Source: Actinobacteria bacterium HGW-Actinobacteria-7 | GTDB lineage: Bacteria; Actinomycetota; Coriobacteriia; Anaerosomatales; PHET01 | Assembly (NCBI GenBank): GCA_002841275.1 | Contig: PHET01000016.1 | Location: 1-48,003 of the forward strand | DNA length: 48,003 nucleotides | Direction of reading: 5' to 3' | In this document: positions 16,702 to 26,708 of the stretch, piece after piece | Numbering within the stretch: position 1 is the stretch's first letter | Layout of the letters: every line of letters starts with the position of its first letter | The notes under the pieces: generated by a model | Database searches by the model: none | Seen by the model: only the letters and a program-made list of their open reading frames with translations | What the model was told of the DNA's origin: nothing | Made by a program: the position numbers and the translations under genes

Positions 16702-18309
16702 TCAGCCACCGTACTGGTTGGTGATGGGCATCCTTCTGTCCTTGCCGAACGCCTTGGGCGTGATCTTGATGCCGGGCGCCCCTTGCCTGCGCTTGTACTC
16801 CGAGCGGTCGGTGAGTGCGATGACCCGGTCGACCACATCTGCCGAGAACCCCGTCGACACGATATCGTTGCGGCTGTCGTCGCCCTCCACGTAGCGCGAG
16901 AGGACCGCGTCGAGCACGTCGTAGGGAGGCAGTGAGTCCTGATCGGTCTGGTCCGGCCGCAGTTCGGCCGAAGGCGCCTTGTCGATGATCGCCTGCGGGA
17001 TGACGGCAGCCTCCGAGCGGCCATTGCGCCACTCGGCCAGCTCGTAGACCCGGGTCTTGAAGACATCCTTGAGCGGGGCGTACCCGCCCACCATATCGCC
17101 ATAGAGCGTGCTGTAGCCCACCGAGAGCTCGCTCTTGTTGCCTGTTGCAAGCGTGAGCCAGCCGAACTTGTTCGAAAGCGCCATGAGCAGCGTGCCGCGT
17201 ACCCGCGCCTGCAGGTTCTCCTCGGCCACGCCGGAATCAGTACCCTCGAAGCTCGGCGCCAGCGTCTCCAGCAGCGCCGAGAATGCCGGCTCCACGGATA
17301 GCTCCCGCGTCTCGATTCCCAGAAGCGAGGCCAGCTCGAGTGAGTCTTCGACGCTGCCCCCTGACGAGTAGCGGCTCGGCATCAGAACGCCGTGCACATG
17401 CTCAGGTCCCAGAGCGTCGGCCGCTATGGCGGCGGTAAGCGCCGAATCGATGCCTCCGGACAGTCCGATCGCGACATCAGAGAAGCCGTTCTTGCGCACG
17501 TAGTCACCGAGGCCGGTCACAAGCGCGCTGTAGACCTCATGACTACCCTCGACCACCGGTGCGAGATCGGCAGACGCACCCAGCTTCGCTCCTGGGGTGA
17601 AATCAGCGATCACGAGGTCCTCCTCGAACGCCTTGCCACGCGCGATCACCTCACCCGAGGGAGAAATCACCACGCTTCGCCCATCGAACACCAGCTCATC
17701 CTGGCCGCCAACGAGATTGCAGTATGCCAGCCAGACACCGTTGTCCCGAGCACGCGCGCGAAGCATGTCCTCGCGCTCCGCGCCCTTGCCCGCGTGGAAT
17801 GGTGACGCCGAGACATTCAGCAACAGCGTTGCCCCCGCCCGTACCGCCTCCTCGGCGAGTTCCGGTGTCCAGATGTCCTCACAGATAGTCGTGGCGAACA
17901 TGGTTCCGCCAAGTTCGGTCAGGCCAGGAGCTACTCCCTCGGAGAAGTAGCGGCGCTCGTCAAAGACGCCATAGTTGGGCAGACGCCGCTTGTGATAGAC
18001 CTGCAGTACCCGGTTGTTGCCACAAAGTGCAACAGCGTTGTAGAGGTTCTCGCCCACCCGGTCGACGAATCCCACCAGCGTGAAATGTCCGCACACCGCA
18101 GAGACCTGCTCGAGCGCCATCAGGTTGTCCTCGACGAAGTGCTCTTTGAGCAGCAGGTCCTCGGGCGGATAGCCGGTGAGTACGAGCTCGGGAAGAATGG
18201 TGATCCCGGCCCCTTGGTCGTCGGCAGCCTGCACAGCGCGCATGACGCGTGCCATGTTCCCTTGGATATCACCGACAGTGGGGTTGATCTGCGCAAGCGC
18301 AACTCGCAT
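16702..18309 (-). CDS. nadE: Glutamine-dependent NAD+ synthase
   Basis: Last step of NAD synthesis: amidation of deamido-NAD with glutamine and ATP. At 535 residues it is the two-domain form. The N-terminal nitrilase-type glutaminase has the E-K-C triad at E41 (LPELVLTGYP), K107 (YHKRRLPNYG) and C143 (TTICEDIW). The C-terminal synthetase has the P-loop LSGGIDSAL, TGNKSELSVGYSTLYGD and KRRQGAPGIKIT. The ATG has AGGAG upstream. It is transcribed away from hsp20, with a palindromic site between the two, and runs into the GNAT gene. Confidence 0.97.
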   Translation of the reverse strand: MRVALAQINPTVGDIQGNMARVMRAVQAADDQGAGITILPELVLTGYPPEDLLLKEHFVEDNLMALEQVSAVCGHFTLVGFVDRVGENLYNAVALCGNNRVLQVYHKRRLPNYGVFDERRYFSEGVAPGLTELGGTMFATTICEDIWTPELAEEAVRAGATLLLNVSASPFHAGKGAEREDMLRARARDNGVWLAYCNLVGGQDELVFDGRSVVISPSGEVIARGKAFEEDLVIADFTPGAKLGASADLAPVVEGSHEVYSALVTGLGDYVRKNGFSDVAIGLSGGIDSALTAAIAADALGPEHVHGVLMPSRYSSGGSVEDSLELASLLGIETRELSVEPAFSALLETLAPSFEGTDSGVAEENLQARVRGTLLMALSNKFGWLTLATGNKSELSVGYSTLYGDMVGGYAPLKDVFKTRVYELAEWRNGRSEAAVIPQAIIDKAPSAELRPDQTDQDSLPPYDVLDAVLSRYVEGDDSRNDIVSTGFSADVVDRVIALTDRSEYKRRQGAPGIKITPKAFGKDRRMPITNQYGG

Positions 18310-18392
18310 GGGTGCTCACTCCTGTCACCACTCAACAACGAAGGCACCTGGAAGCCAGGCAGTTCGAGTCTACCCGATGCCCGGTACGTAGT

Positions 18393-18408
18393 ATACCCCC
18401 CTGGGTAT
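18393..18408. promoter_or_regulatory. Palindrome resembling a CsoR/CstR-family operator
   Basis: ATACCC-CCCT-GGGTAT, a 6-bp inverted repeat with a 4-base centre, lies between divergent nadE and hsp20. GC tracts flanked by ATAC/GTAT are typical of CsoR-family copper, persulfide or formaldehyde regulators. No such regulator gene lies in the window. A second inverted repeat, GGTGG-CGAGA-CCACC, lies between it and hsp20. Confidence 0.4.
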
Positions 18409-18482
18409 GTCGATTAGAAGTGGGTATAGGTATCTATGGTGGCGAGACCACCATCCGAACGTGTTCGAAGGAGGTGAGAAAG

Positions 18483-18977
18483 ATGACACTGCTCATGAGA
18501 CGCGACCCGCTGTTGCGGGACGCGTGGGGGATACAGCGTGACCTGGACCGGCTGATGTCGGCCTTTGCCGCGTCATCGCCCTCAACCGACCTGATGGCCC
18601 GCACTGACGAGTTCGCTGTTCCCAGCATCGACGTGATACGCCGCGGCGAGGACCTGGTGTTCCACGCCGAGATGCCCGGTATGAAGTCGGAAGACATCGA
18701 TATCTCGGTCGCCGAGGGGCTGTTGACCGTCAGTGGCACCCGGTCGAGCGAAAGCACTACCGAGGAGAGCGATTATCTGGTTCGCGAGACCAGCTACGGA
18801 TCGTTCCAGCGTACGCTGCAGCTGCCGACCGGCCTCGACCCGAAGTCGATCCAAGCCGAGTACCGCGACGGGATTCTCGACATCGTGATTCCTGGTGCCG
18901 CGAAGAGCACCGAATCCCCCACTGTCCACATCCCGGTAAGCACGCACACGCAGGAGAGGCTCGATACGCATCACTAG
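18483..18977 (+). CDS. Hsp20/alpha-crystallin small heat-shock protein
   Basis: Small ATP-independent chaperone of 164 residues that holds unfolding proteins. The N-terminal arm (MTLLMRRDPLLRDAWGIQRD) precedes the alpha-crystallin domain. That domain contains FHAEMPGMKSEDIDISV, GLLTVSGTRSS, YGSFQRTLQLPTGLD and EYRDGILDIVIPGA. The C-terminal tail has VHIPV, an I-x-I/V-type oligomerisation motif. The frame is open further upstream, but AAGGAGGTGA just before this ATG fixes the start. I see neither a CIRCE nor a HAIR site upstream. A 13-bp hairpin terminator follows at 19024-19054. Confidence 0.96.
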   Translation: MTLLMRRDPLLRDAWGIQRDLDRLMSAFAASSPSTDLMARTDEFAVPSIDVIRRGEDLVFHAEMPGMKSEDIDISVAEGLLTVSGTRSSESTTEESDYLVRETSYGSFQRTLQLPTGLDPKSIQAEYRDGILDIVIPGAAKSTESPTVHIPVSTHTQERLDTHH

Positions 18978-19023
18978 CGACGCCGTGATGGACCCGGTGC
19001 CACTAGTCGACACAACTCAGTGC

Positions 19024-19054
19024 AACATGGCCGCCCACTACGGGTGGCCATGTT
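19024..19054 (+). terminator. Intrinsic terminator after hsp20
   Basis: AACATGGCCGCCC (19024-19036), loop ACTAC, then GGGTGGCCATGTT: a 13-bp stem with one G-T pair, followed by a short T run. It lies 46 bases after the hsp20 stop. Confidence 0.7.
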
Positions 19055-19118
19055 TGGCACGGCCTCTCTGAGCTGCGGCTTTGACAAAGATGGCATCGCA
19101 TTCGCTCTGAAACGGGCG

Positions 19119-19160
19119 GCCCCCCGCACACCCCGCGAAGACTACCCACAAGCGGGGGGC
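19119..19160 (+). repeat. GC-rich inverted repeat in the NlpC/P60 gene leader
   Basis: GCCCCCCGC (19119-19127) and GCGGGGGGC (19152-19160) can form a 9-bp stem around a 24-base loop, 72 bases before the predicted GTG start. I could not match it to a c-di-AMP (ydaO) or other known riboswitch. Its role is unknown. Confidence 0.45.
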
Positions 19161-19232
19161 GCCCTCAGGGCACCGACGGACACACTGCTCCGCACGGCCC
19201 CCGAAGGCACTGCAACCGTTGAAAGGCACCGT

Positions 19233-19871
19233 GTGAAGGTAAGAGTCCTGGTACCCAGCGTACGCGCTCTGGTGAGCGCCGCCCTCGTCGTCGCCTTCAT
19301 GGCGACATTTTCATTCTCGGCACCGGAACCAGCCGGAGCCATCACCCGATCCCAGATCATCAAGCGTGGCAACGTATGGGTGAAGAAGCGTATCCCCTAT
19401 AGCCAGTCACGGACCTACCACGGCTACCGTCGCGACTGCTCGGGATTCGTGTCCATGGCGTGGAAACTCAAGCATTCCTACACCACTCGCACCATCTCAT
19501 CGCGTGCAAAACGCATCAGGATCAGCTCGCTGAAACCGGGCGATGCCGTACTGATTCCGGGCCACGTGAGTCTCTTTGGTGGATGGAAGAACAAGAAGGC
19601 CCGCACGTACTGGGCACTCGAGGAGACCACCTGGGGAAGCCATGCCAAGAAGCGTGTGCGCAAGATTCCCCGCAACGCCAAGGCGCTTCGCTACAAAAAG
19701 CTCACCGCACCCAAGGTTGCGAAGAAGGTCCCTCCGGTGCCCGGCCCTGATGACGAGTCTTCGACTCAATCACTTATCGACCAGGGCTTGAAGTCGATCG
19801 TCGAGCGGTCCGTCGTGCCAACAGACATGGTCACGCTACTTACCCAGATAGAGTTGGTCACAGCCAACTAG
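19233..19871 (+). CDS. Secreted NlpC/P60-like cell-wall hydrolase
   Basis: Small exported protein of about 212 residues. A GTG start with GAAAGG upstream gives a signal peptide (basic start, then LVSAALVVAFMATFSFSA, likely cleavage after PAGA). The mature part matches the papain-like NlpC/P60 fold: IKRGNVWVKKRIPYSQS, the catalytic Cys in YRRDCSGFVSMAW, LKPGDAVLIPGHVSLF with the His, and an aromatic/acidic YWALEET segment. The basic C-terminal part (many K/R) may bind the wall. NlpC/P60 enzymes cut peptidoglycan stem peptides. The longer open frame upstream overlaps the hsp20 terminator and is rejected. Confidence 0.85.
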   Translation: MKVRVLVPSVRALVSAALVVAFMATFSFSAPEPAGAITRSQIIKRGNVWVKKRIPYSQSRTYHGYRRDCSGFVSMAWKLKHSYTTRTISSRAKRIRISSLKPGDAVLIPGHVSLFGGWKNKKARTYWALEETTWGSHAKKRVRKIPRNAKALRYKKLTAPKVAKKVPPVPGPDDESSTQSLIDQGLKSIVERSVVPTDMVTLLTQIELVTAN

Positions 19872-19887
19872 CCCGTGTGACGACTCC

Positions 19888-20673
19888 CTAGACGACCCCA
19901 TGCACGGCGTCGGCGAGCTCTCGGCATAGCGCACGGAGTTCGCCGGCGTCGTGCTGTCTGCGCACGAGCGCCGAACCCACGACAACGCCGTCGGCAGAGC
20001 GCGCCACAATCGCAGCCTGCTCGGGTGTCGACACCCCGAATCCCACCGCCACGGGAAGTGTCGTGCTTGCCTTCACTCGCCCGACCAGCGTGGCGAGCTC
20101 GTTCGGGAGTTCCGTACGCTCGCCGGTGACACCAGTGGTCGAGACGCAGTAGACGAAACCACGCGACATCTCGCCCACCTTGCTCAGCCGCTCAGGTGTG
20201 GAGGTCGGCGCCGCAAGAAACACCGTGTCTATTCCCGAGGAGACCGTCAGCCACATCGGCGCCATATCGGGCGGCAGGTCCGGCACTATGACCCCGCCGA
20301 TCCCCGCCGACCTAATCGCTTCAGCGACCCGTGGCAGCCCCATACGCATAAGTGGATTGAGATAGGTCATCAGCGCGAGAGGCGGAGCGCCCTCGCCCAT
20401 CTCAGCCAGAAACTCGGCGGCCAGGTCGATCGTCTCGGCCAGACCGAATCCGCCCGGGTTAGCGCTACGGGCGACATCTGCCGCCTCACGGATCACCGGT
20501 CCGTCGGCCAACGGGTCGGCGTAGGGCACTCCAAGTTCGATCAGATCGGCTCCGCCGTCCACGAGTGCGCGCAGGGCGTCCAGAGATCCGGCACGGTCGG
20601 GGTAGCCCGCCATGACGTAGGCAACGAGCGCGGGTCTGCCGTGGATGAATGCCCCGCGCAGTCCGTCACTCAC
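19888..20673 (-). CDS. trpA: Tryptophan synthase alpha subunit
   Basis: Cleaves indole-3-glycerol phosphate to indole and glyceraldehyde 3-phosphate; indole is channelled to TrpB. TIM barrel of about 261 residues with [16 protein letters not shown] carrying catalytic Glu (about 46) and Asp (about 57). [13 protein letters not shown] and [11 protein letters not shown] form the phosphate site. I prefer the GTG at 20671-20673, which overlaps the trpB stop in GTGAGTGA; a TTG two codons earlier is also possible. It is the last gene of the trp operon and converges with the NlpC/P60 gene 16 bases away. Confidence 0.95.
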   Translation of the reverse strand: MSDGLRGAFIHGRPALVAYVMAGYPDRAGSLDALRALVDGGADLIELGVPYADPLADGPVIREAADVARSANPGGFGLAETIDLAAEFLAEMGEGAPPLALMTYLNPLMRMGLPRVAEAIRSAGIGGVIVPDLPPDMAPMWLTVSSGIDTVFLAAPTSTPERLSKVGEMSRGFVYCVSTTGVTGERTELPNELATLVGRVKASTTLPVAVGFGVSTPEQAAIVARSADGVVVGSALVRRQHDAGELRALCRELADAVHGVV

Positions 20674-21901
20674 TGCCAAGCCCGGCTTCTCGAACGATAT
20701 CTATGTCCTTGTCGCCACGCCCCGAAAGCGTCACAACTACCGTGGCATCAGGACCCAGCCGCTTCGCGAGCCGAGGCAACAACGCCAGCGCGTGGCTGCT
20801 TTCGATGGCCGGAATGATGCCCTCCGTGCGGCACAGCAGGTCAAAGGCCTCAAGCGCCTCGTCGTCGGTCACCGGCTCGTAACTGACCTTGCCTTCGTCT
20901 TTGAGAAACGCGTGCTCGGGACCGATTCCCGGGTAGTCGAGTCCCGCCGAGATCGAGTACGCCTCGAGTGGATTGCCGGCGTCATCTTGCAGCAAGTAGC
21001 TGTAGAAACCGTGCATCACTCCGGGAGTGCCCAACGTCATGGATGCACCGGTCTGATCTGTGTCGATACCCTTTCCCGCGGCTTCAGCCCCCACAAGCTC
21101 GGGTGAGCCAAAGAGGTCCGCAGCAAGCACGAACGGGTAGAACGTCCCTATCGCATTACTCCCGCCGCCCACGCATGCGACAACGGCATCCACCTTCTCA
21201 ATACCACGGCCTTGCAGTTGGTCGATCGTCTCAAGGCCGATGACGCTCTGAAAGTCACGCACCATCACTGGGTATGGGTGTGGGCCAACGGCGCTGCCAA
21301 GCACGTAGAACGTGTCCTCCACCCGCTCAACCCAGTGACGAAGTGCAGCGGTCACTGCGTCTGCGAGCGTGCCGGAGCCCTCATCGACTGGAATGACCTG
21401 GGCTCCCAGCAGCTTCATCTTGTAGACGTTGAGCGACTGGCGGCGGATGTCCTCCACTCCCATGAACACCGCGCACTCCAGGCCCATCAGTGCAGCGGTC
21501 GTCGCGGTCGCGACGCCGTGTTGCCCTGCACCCGTCTCGGCGATCACGCGCTTCTTGCCCATCCGCTTGGCGAGCAAACACTGGCCCAGTGTGTTGTTGA
21601 TCTTATGGGCCCCGGTATGACACAGGTCTTCCCTCTTGAGAAAGACGGTTCCCAGACCCACAGCCTCTGCGAGCCTGCGCGCCTGGTACAGGGGAGTGGG
21701 CCTACCCACATAGTCGACCCACAGGTCGCTCAGATCCTCTTGGAACGACGGATCATCAGACGCATCCTCGAACGCCGCCGTGAGTTCGAGCAGCGCCGGC
21801 ATGACCGTCTCGGGAACGAAGCGGCCGCCGTACGGACCGAAGAAGCCGTTCTCGTCTGGTCCGGTATAGACCTCATCGAGGCGAGGGAACATCTTGCTCA
21901 T
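20666..21901 (-). CDS. trpB: Tryptophan synthase beta subunit (TrpB1 type)
   Basis: PLP enzyme joining indole and serine to make tryptophan, 411 residues. The PLP lysine is in [25 protein letters not shown] (serine/indole site), [12 protein letters not shown] (phosphate loop) and the C-terminal [13 protein letters not shown] are intact. The N-terminal [12 protein letters not shown] is the usual TrpB1 segment that contacts TrpA. It overlaps trpF by four bases (ATGA) and trpA by eight, fitting a TrpAB complex. A second, TrpB2-type gene is in the same operon. Confidence 0.97.
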   Translation of the reverse strand: MSKMFPRLDEVYTGPDENGFFGPYGGRFVPETVMPALLELTAAFEDASDDPSFQEDLSDLWVDYVGRPTPLYQARRLAEAVGLGTVFLKREDLCHTGAHKINNTLGQCLLAKRMGKKRVIAETGAGQHGVATATTAALMGLECAVFMGVEDIRRQSLNVYKMKLLGAQVIPVDEGSGTLADAVTAALRHWVERVEDTFYVLGSAVGPHPYPVMVRDFQSVIGLETIDQLQGRGIEKVDAVVACVGGGSNAIGTFYPFVLAADLFGSPELVGAEAAGKGIDTDQTGASMTLGTPGVMHGFYSYLLQDDAGNPLEAYSISAGLDYPGIGPEHAFLKDEGKVSYEPVTDDEALEAFDLLCRTEGIIPAIESSHALALLPRLAKRLGPDATVVVTLSGRGDKDIDIVREAGLGSE

Positions 21902-22533
21902 CGGTAGACCTCCTGGTCGACTGCGCGCACAGCAGCGCAGAATGCTGCGATCAAGCTGGGATCCTTGAGGCCGGGTGCAGACTCGACACCCGATGATACG
22001 TCGACCGCAAACGGGCGCATCGCGCGCACCGCCTCGGCCACATTGGATGGAGTCAGTCCCCCTGCGACAAACAGAGAAGCCCAGCCGGGGGACTCGCCGA
22101 TATCATTCCAGGCGAAAGTCTTTGAGGTACCGCCCATTTTGCCAGATACGTATGTGTCGAGTAGCTGGGCGGCGGCTTGCCCCCGGTAGGGCTCTAGCGC
22201 TGTCCAAGCGAAGGCCGTACCAACTCGCGACGCTTTGATGACAGGAACGGAGATTCCCGAGCAGAACTCAGGCGTCTCGCTCCCGCACAACTGCACAGCG
22301 GTCAACCCGACCACCCTGACTGCGCTCTCGACCTCTTCGAAAGACGCGTCGACGAACACGCCCACCCGAGCGACCGGAGGTGGCACCGCAGCCGCCAAAC
22401 GCGCCGCGTCATCGAGCGTGACCTGCCGAGACGACGGCGCGAACACGAACCCGACGGCATCCGCGCCGGCCTCAACTGCGGCCCGCACATCCTCGGCCCG
22501 CGTCAACCCACATATCTTGATCCGAGTCCGCAT
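21898..22533 (-). CDS. trpF: Phosphoribosylanthranilate isomerase
   Basis: Isomerises phosphoribosylanthranilate to its carboxyphenylamino-deoxyribulose phosphate form. 211-residue TIM barrel with the N-terminal [12 protein letters not shown] (catalytic Cys in KICG) and [29 protein letters not shown] and [15 protein letters not shown] form the C-terminal phosphate site. It follows the 102-bp palindrome after trpB2 and overlaps trpB by four bases. AAGGA lies about 12 bases before the ATG, a weak site. Confidence 0.95.
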   Translation of the reverse strand: MRTRIKICGLTRAEDVRAAVEAGADAVGFVFAPSSRQVTLDDAARLAAAVPPPVARVGVFVDASFEEVESAVRVVGLTAVQLCGSETPEFCSGISVPVIKASRVGTAFAWTALEPYRGQAAAQLLDTYVSGKMGGTSKTFAWNDIGESPGWASLFVAGGLTPSNVAEAVRAMRPFAVDVSSGVESAPGLKDPSLIAAFCAAVRAVDQEVYR

Positions 22534-22606
22534 ATCTAGAGGATTTCCTTGTCATGGATTTGGTTGAGCGAGAGCCGCCCGTTGGGGACAGGTTTGAGCC
22601 GCACGA

Positions 22607-22708
22607 GAGGGGTACCGGTGGCCCGAAGCGAAACACCCCGCAGAAGTGTTCGCTGTAAGACAGCGAACACTTCGAGGACGTTTCGCGTAGCGGTCATCGG
22701 TACCCCTC
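22607..22708. repeat. 102-bp near-palindrome between trpB2 and trpF
   Basis: Three nested inverted repeats share one centre near 22658. Outer arms are GAGGGGTACCG (22607-22617) / CGGTACCCCTC (22698-22708). Middle arms are GCGAAAC (22628-22634) / GTTTCGC (22680-22686). The inner stem is a perfect 14-bp GAAGTGTTCGCTGT (22643-22656) / ACAGCGAACACTTC (22660-22673) with a 3-base loop. It starts nine bases after the trpB2 stop. It could be a REP/MITE-like element or an RNA hairpin setting trpFBA expression within the operon. Confidence 0.85.
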
Positions 22709-22717
22709 CCCTCAGAA

Positions 22718-24085
22718 CTACAGGTCGTCGCCGCAGAGCGTAGCGCCCGCCGCGAAGTCGAAGTCCTCAAGCTCCCCAGCGTTGTACGCAGCGTACGCGG
22801 CCAGGTCGAAGTGACCGTGGCCGGACAGGTTGAACAGGATGACCTTGTCCTCGCCGGCCTCCTTCGCTGCGAGTGCCTCGTTGATCGCCGCAAGAATCGC
22901 GTGACTCGACTCGGGTGCGGGCAGAATACCTTCGGCGCGTGCGAACTGAGCCGCAGCTGCGAAACACGCGGTCTGGTCGACGGCAATCGCCTCGGCCTCG
23001 CCCTCGTGCACAAGCTGGCTGACGAGCGGCGAGTCGCCGTGATAGCGCAGGCCACCAGCGTGGATGCCTGCCGGAACGAAATCATGACCGAGCGTGTACA
23101 TGAGCATCTGCGGCGTCATGCCCGCCTCATCGCCCAGGTCGTAGCGATACTCGCCTGCGGTCAGCGTCGGGCACGCCTTGGGCTCTACCGCGAGCAGACG
23201 CGCATTGCTCTTGCCCTCGAGCTTGCGGTGGTAGTACGGGAACGCGAGACCGGCGAAGTTGGAACCGCCGCCTACACACGCGATGACGACATCTGGCTCT
23301 TCCTCGGCAAGTGCCATCTGCTCGATGGCCTCAAGACCGATGATCGTCTGGTGCAGACACACGTGGTTGAGTACCGACCCAAGCGCATAGTGCGTGTCGT
23401 CGTTCTTCATGGCGACCTCGACAGCCTCGGAGATCGCGATGCCGAGCGAACCAGTGGAGTTGGGATCCATCGCCAGAACGTGGCGACCAGCTTCGGTCAG
23501 GTTGCTCGGTGACTTATGCACGGTGCCACCATAGGTCTCCATGAGGATGCGGCGGTACGGCTTCTGGTCGTAGCTGACCCCGACCATGAAGACCTCGACG
23601 TCGATGCCGTACAGCGCACCGGCGATCGAGAGCGCACTGCCCCATTGGCCGGCACCGGTCTCGGTCGAGATCTTCGTGATGCCTTCCTGCTTGTTGTAGT
23701 ACGCCTGCGGGATTGCGGTGTTGGGCTTGTGCGAACCCGCAGGGCTGACTCCCTCGTACTTGAAGAAGATCTTCACGCCTGCAGGCAGGCCGAGCACCCG
23801 CTCGAGCTGCTTGGCGCGCAGGAGCGGCGAGGGACGATACGTCTTGTACACGTCGATGACGGCGCCGGGGATATCGATCCAGCGATCCGGCGACATCTCC
23901 TGTTTGAGGCACTCCATCGGGAAGAGCTTGGCCATGACCTCGCCAATCTGGTCGGGTCCAAGCTCGGTACCGTCGGGTGTGACCACACGCGGCGGTGCCG
24001 GTGGCGTCTTGAGGTCGGGCATGATGTTGTACCAAGCCTCAGGAATCCTGGTCTCGTCGAGCCCGAACCTCGTCTTGTCACTCAT
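22718..24085 (-). CDS. trpB2: TrpB2-type tryptophan synthase beta chain
   Basis: PLP enzyme of 455 residues in the TrpB2 branch, longer than TrpB1 and marked by the N-terminal region with RIPEAWYNIMPDL and YRPSPLLRAKQLE. The PLP lysine is in PAGSHKPNTAIPQAYY; STETGAGQWGSALS and CVGGGSNFAGLAFPY are intact. TrpB2 proteins make tryptophan from serine and indole, often without TrpA, and may act as indole scavengers. It lies between trpC and trpF in an operon that also has a standard trpB. AAGGGAGGAGAG precedes the ATG. Confidence 0.94.
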   Translation of the reverse strand: MSDKTRFGLDETRIPEAWYNIMPDLKTPPAPPRVVTPDGTELGPDQIGEVMAKLFPMECLKQEMSPDRWIDIPGAVIDVYKTYRPSPLLRAKQLERVLGLPAGVKIFFKYEGVSPAGSHKPNTAIPQAYYNKQEGITKISTETGAGQWGSALSIAGALYGIDVEVFMVGVSYDQKPYRRILMETYGGTVHKSPSNLTEAGRHVLAMDPNSTGSLGIAISEAVEVAMKNDDTHYALGSVLNHVCLHQTIIGLEAIEQMALAEEEPDVVIACVGGGSNFAGLAFPYYHRKLEGKSNARLLAVEPKACPTLTAGEYRYDLGDEAGMTPQMLMYTLGHDFVPAGIHAGGLRYHGDSPLVSQLVHEGEAEAIAVDQTACFAAAAQFARAEGILPAPESSHAILAAINEALAAKEAGEDKVILFNLSGHGHFDLAAYAAYNAGELEDFDFAAGATLCGDDL

Positions 24086-24156
24086 AGCTCTCTCCTCCCT
24101 TGCCGGGCCCTAACCAGACCCCGCCTCTCCGATGGACCGCTCCATCGAAACTGTCC

Positions 24157-24178
24157 CGCCGAGAAGTACCTCTCGGCG
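24157..24178 (-). repeat. Hairpin between trpC and trpB2
   Basis: Perfect 8-bp inverted repeat CGCCGAGA/TCTCGGCG with a 6-base loop, followed on the minus strand by a second stem GATGGA/TCCATC. There is no U-run, so it is more likely an mRNA-processing or stability hairpin than a terminator. Confidence 0.45.
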
Positions 24179-24186
24179 TTCTGAAC

Positions 24187-24986
24187 CTATCTTTTCGAGC
24201 GCTTCATCACGCCCGTGAGACCCAACAACACATCTTCGGGGAAGTCCGAGCGCATCAGCGCCTCCCCTACGAGCACCGCATCGGCACCCGCTCGTGCGGC
24301 CGCCTCGACGACTCCACGATCTCGCACGCCGCTTTCGGCCACCACTACGGCGCCCGCCTTCTTTGCACGCGTAAGCAGTGGAATGACCTTCTCAGGTGTC
24401 ACTTCGAGGGTTCGCAGGTTCCGACTGTTCACACCGATGAGCGGCGCCTTCACCGAAAGCGCTATGTCGAGTTCGGTCGTGTCGTGCACCTCGACGAGCG
24501 CTGTGAGACCCAGGGTCGTAGCGAGATCGAGATACTCCCCGACGTCCTCGCCAAGCACACTCACCATCAGCAGCACGGCGTCGGCGCCGTGACCCCGGGC
24601 TGCGAACAACTGCACCGGATCGACCACGAAGTCCTTGCACAACACGGGGATGTCCACCGCATCGGCCACATCGGAAAGATCGGCGAACGATCCCCCGAAG
24701 AACTTCGGCTCAGTGAGCACGCTGATACAGGCAGCGCCGCCGTCTTGGTAGTGGAGAGCCTGCTTGGAGGCTTCGCACTCGGGCGCGATCTTGCCTGCGC
24801 TGGGCGAGCACTTCTTGACCTCGGCGATTATCGCGATGTCCTCACGCTCAACGATCGCTGCCAGGAAGTCCCGCGGACTGCGGGAAGCGCTGGCCAGTCG
24901 CTCACGGTCCGCCGGGCGCAGATCACCAAAGGCAACGCCAAGCGCCTCTCGCCGCGCACCGATCACCGTGTCGAGAAAGTGGTCGC

Positions 24987-24990
<4 letters not shown>
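24187..24990 (-). CDS. trpC: Indole-3-glycerol-phosphate synthase
   Basis: Closes the indole ring by decarboxylating the TrpF product. TIM barrel of 267 residues. IIAEVKKCSPSAG (catalytic Lys), ISVLTEPKFFGGS, VLCKDFVVDP (second catalytic Lys), GVNSRNLRTLEV and VVAESGVRDRG are present in the family order. It starts at a GTG overlapping the trpGD stop (GTGA). About 100 bases, including a hairpin, separate it from trpB2. It is not fused to trpF, unlike the enterobacterial enzyme. Confidence 0.97.

Positions 24991-26704
<1,714 letters not shown>

Positions 26705-26708
<4 letters not shown>

Noticed and set aside
19081-19232. c-di-AMP (ydaO) riboswitch before the NlpC/P60-like gene
   Set aside because: The context is right, but I could not find the conserved core segments of that riboswitch.
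24157-24178. Hairpin considered as an ANTAR target
   Set aside because: ANTAR sites need two hairpins with six-base loops having A at position 1 and G at 4; this loop is GGTACT on the transcript strand and the second loop is four bases.
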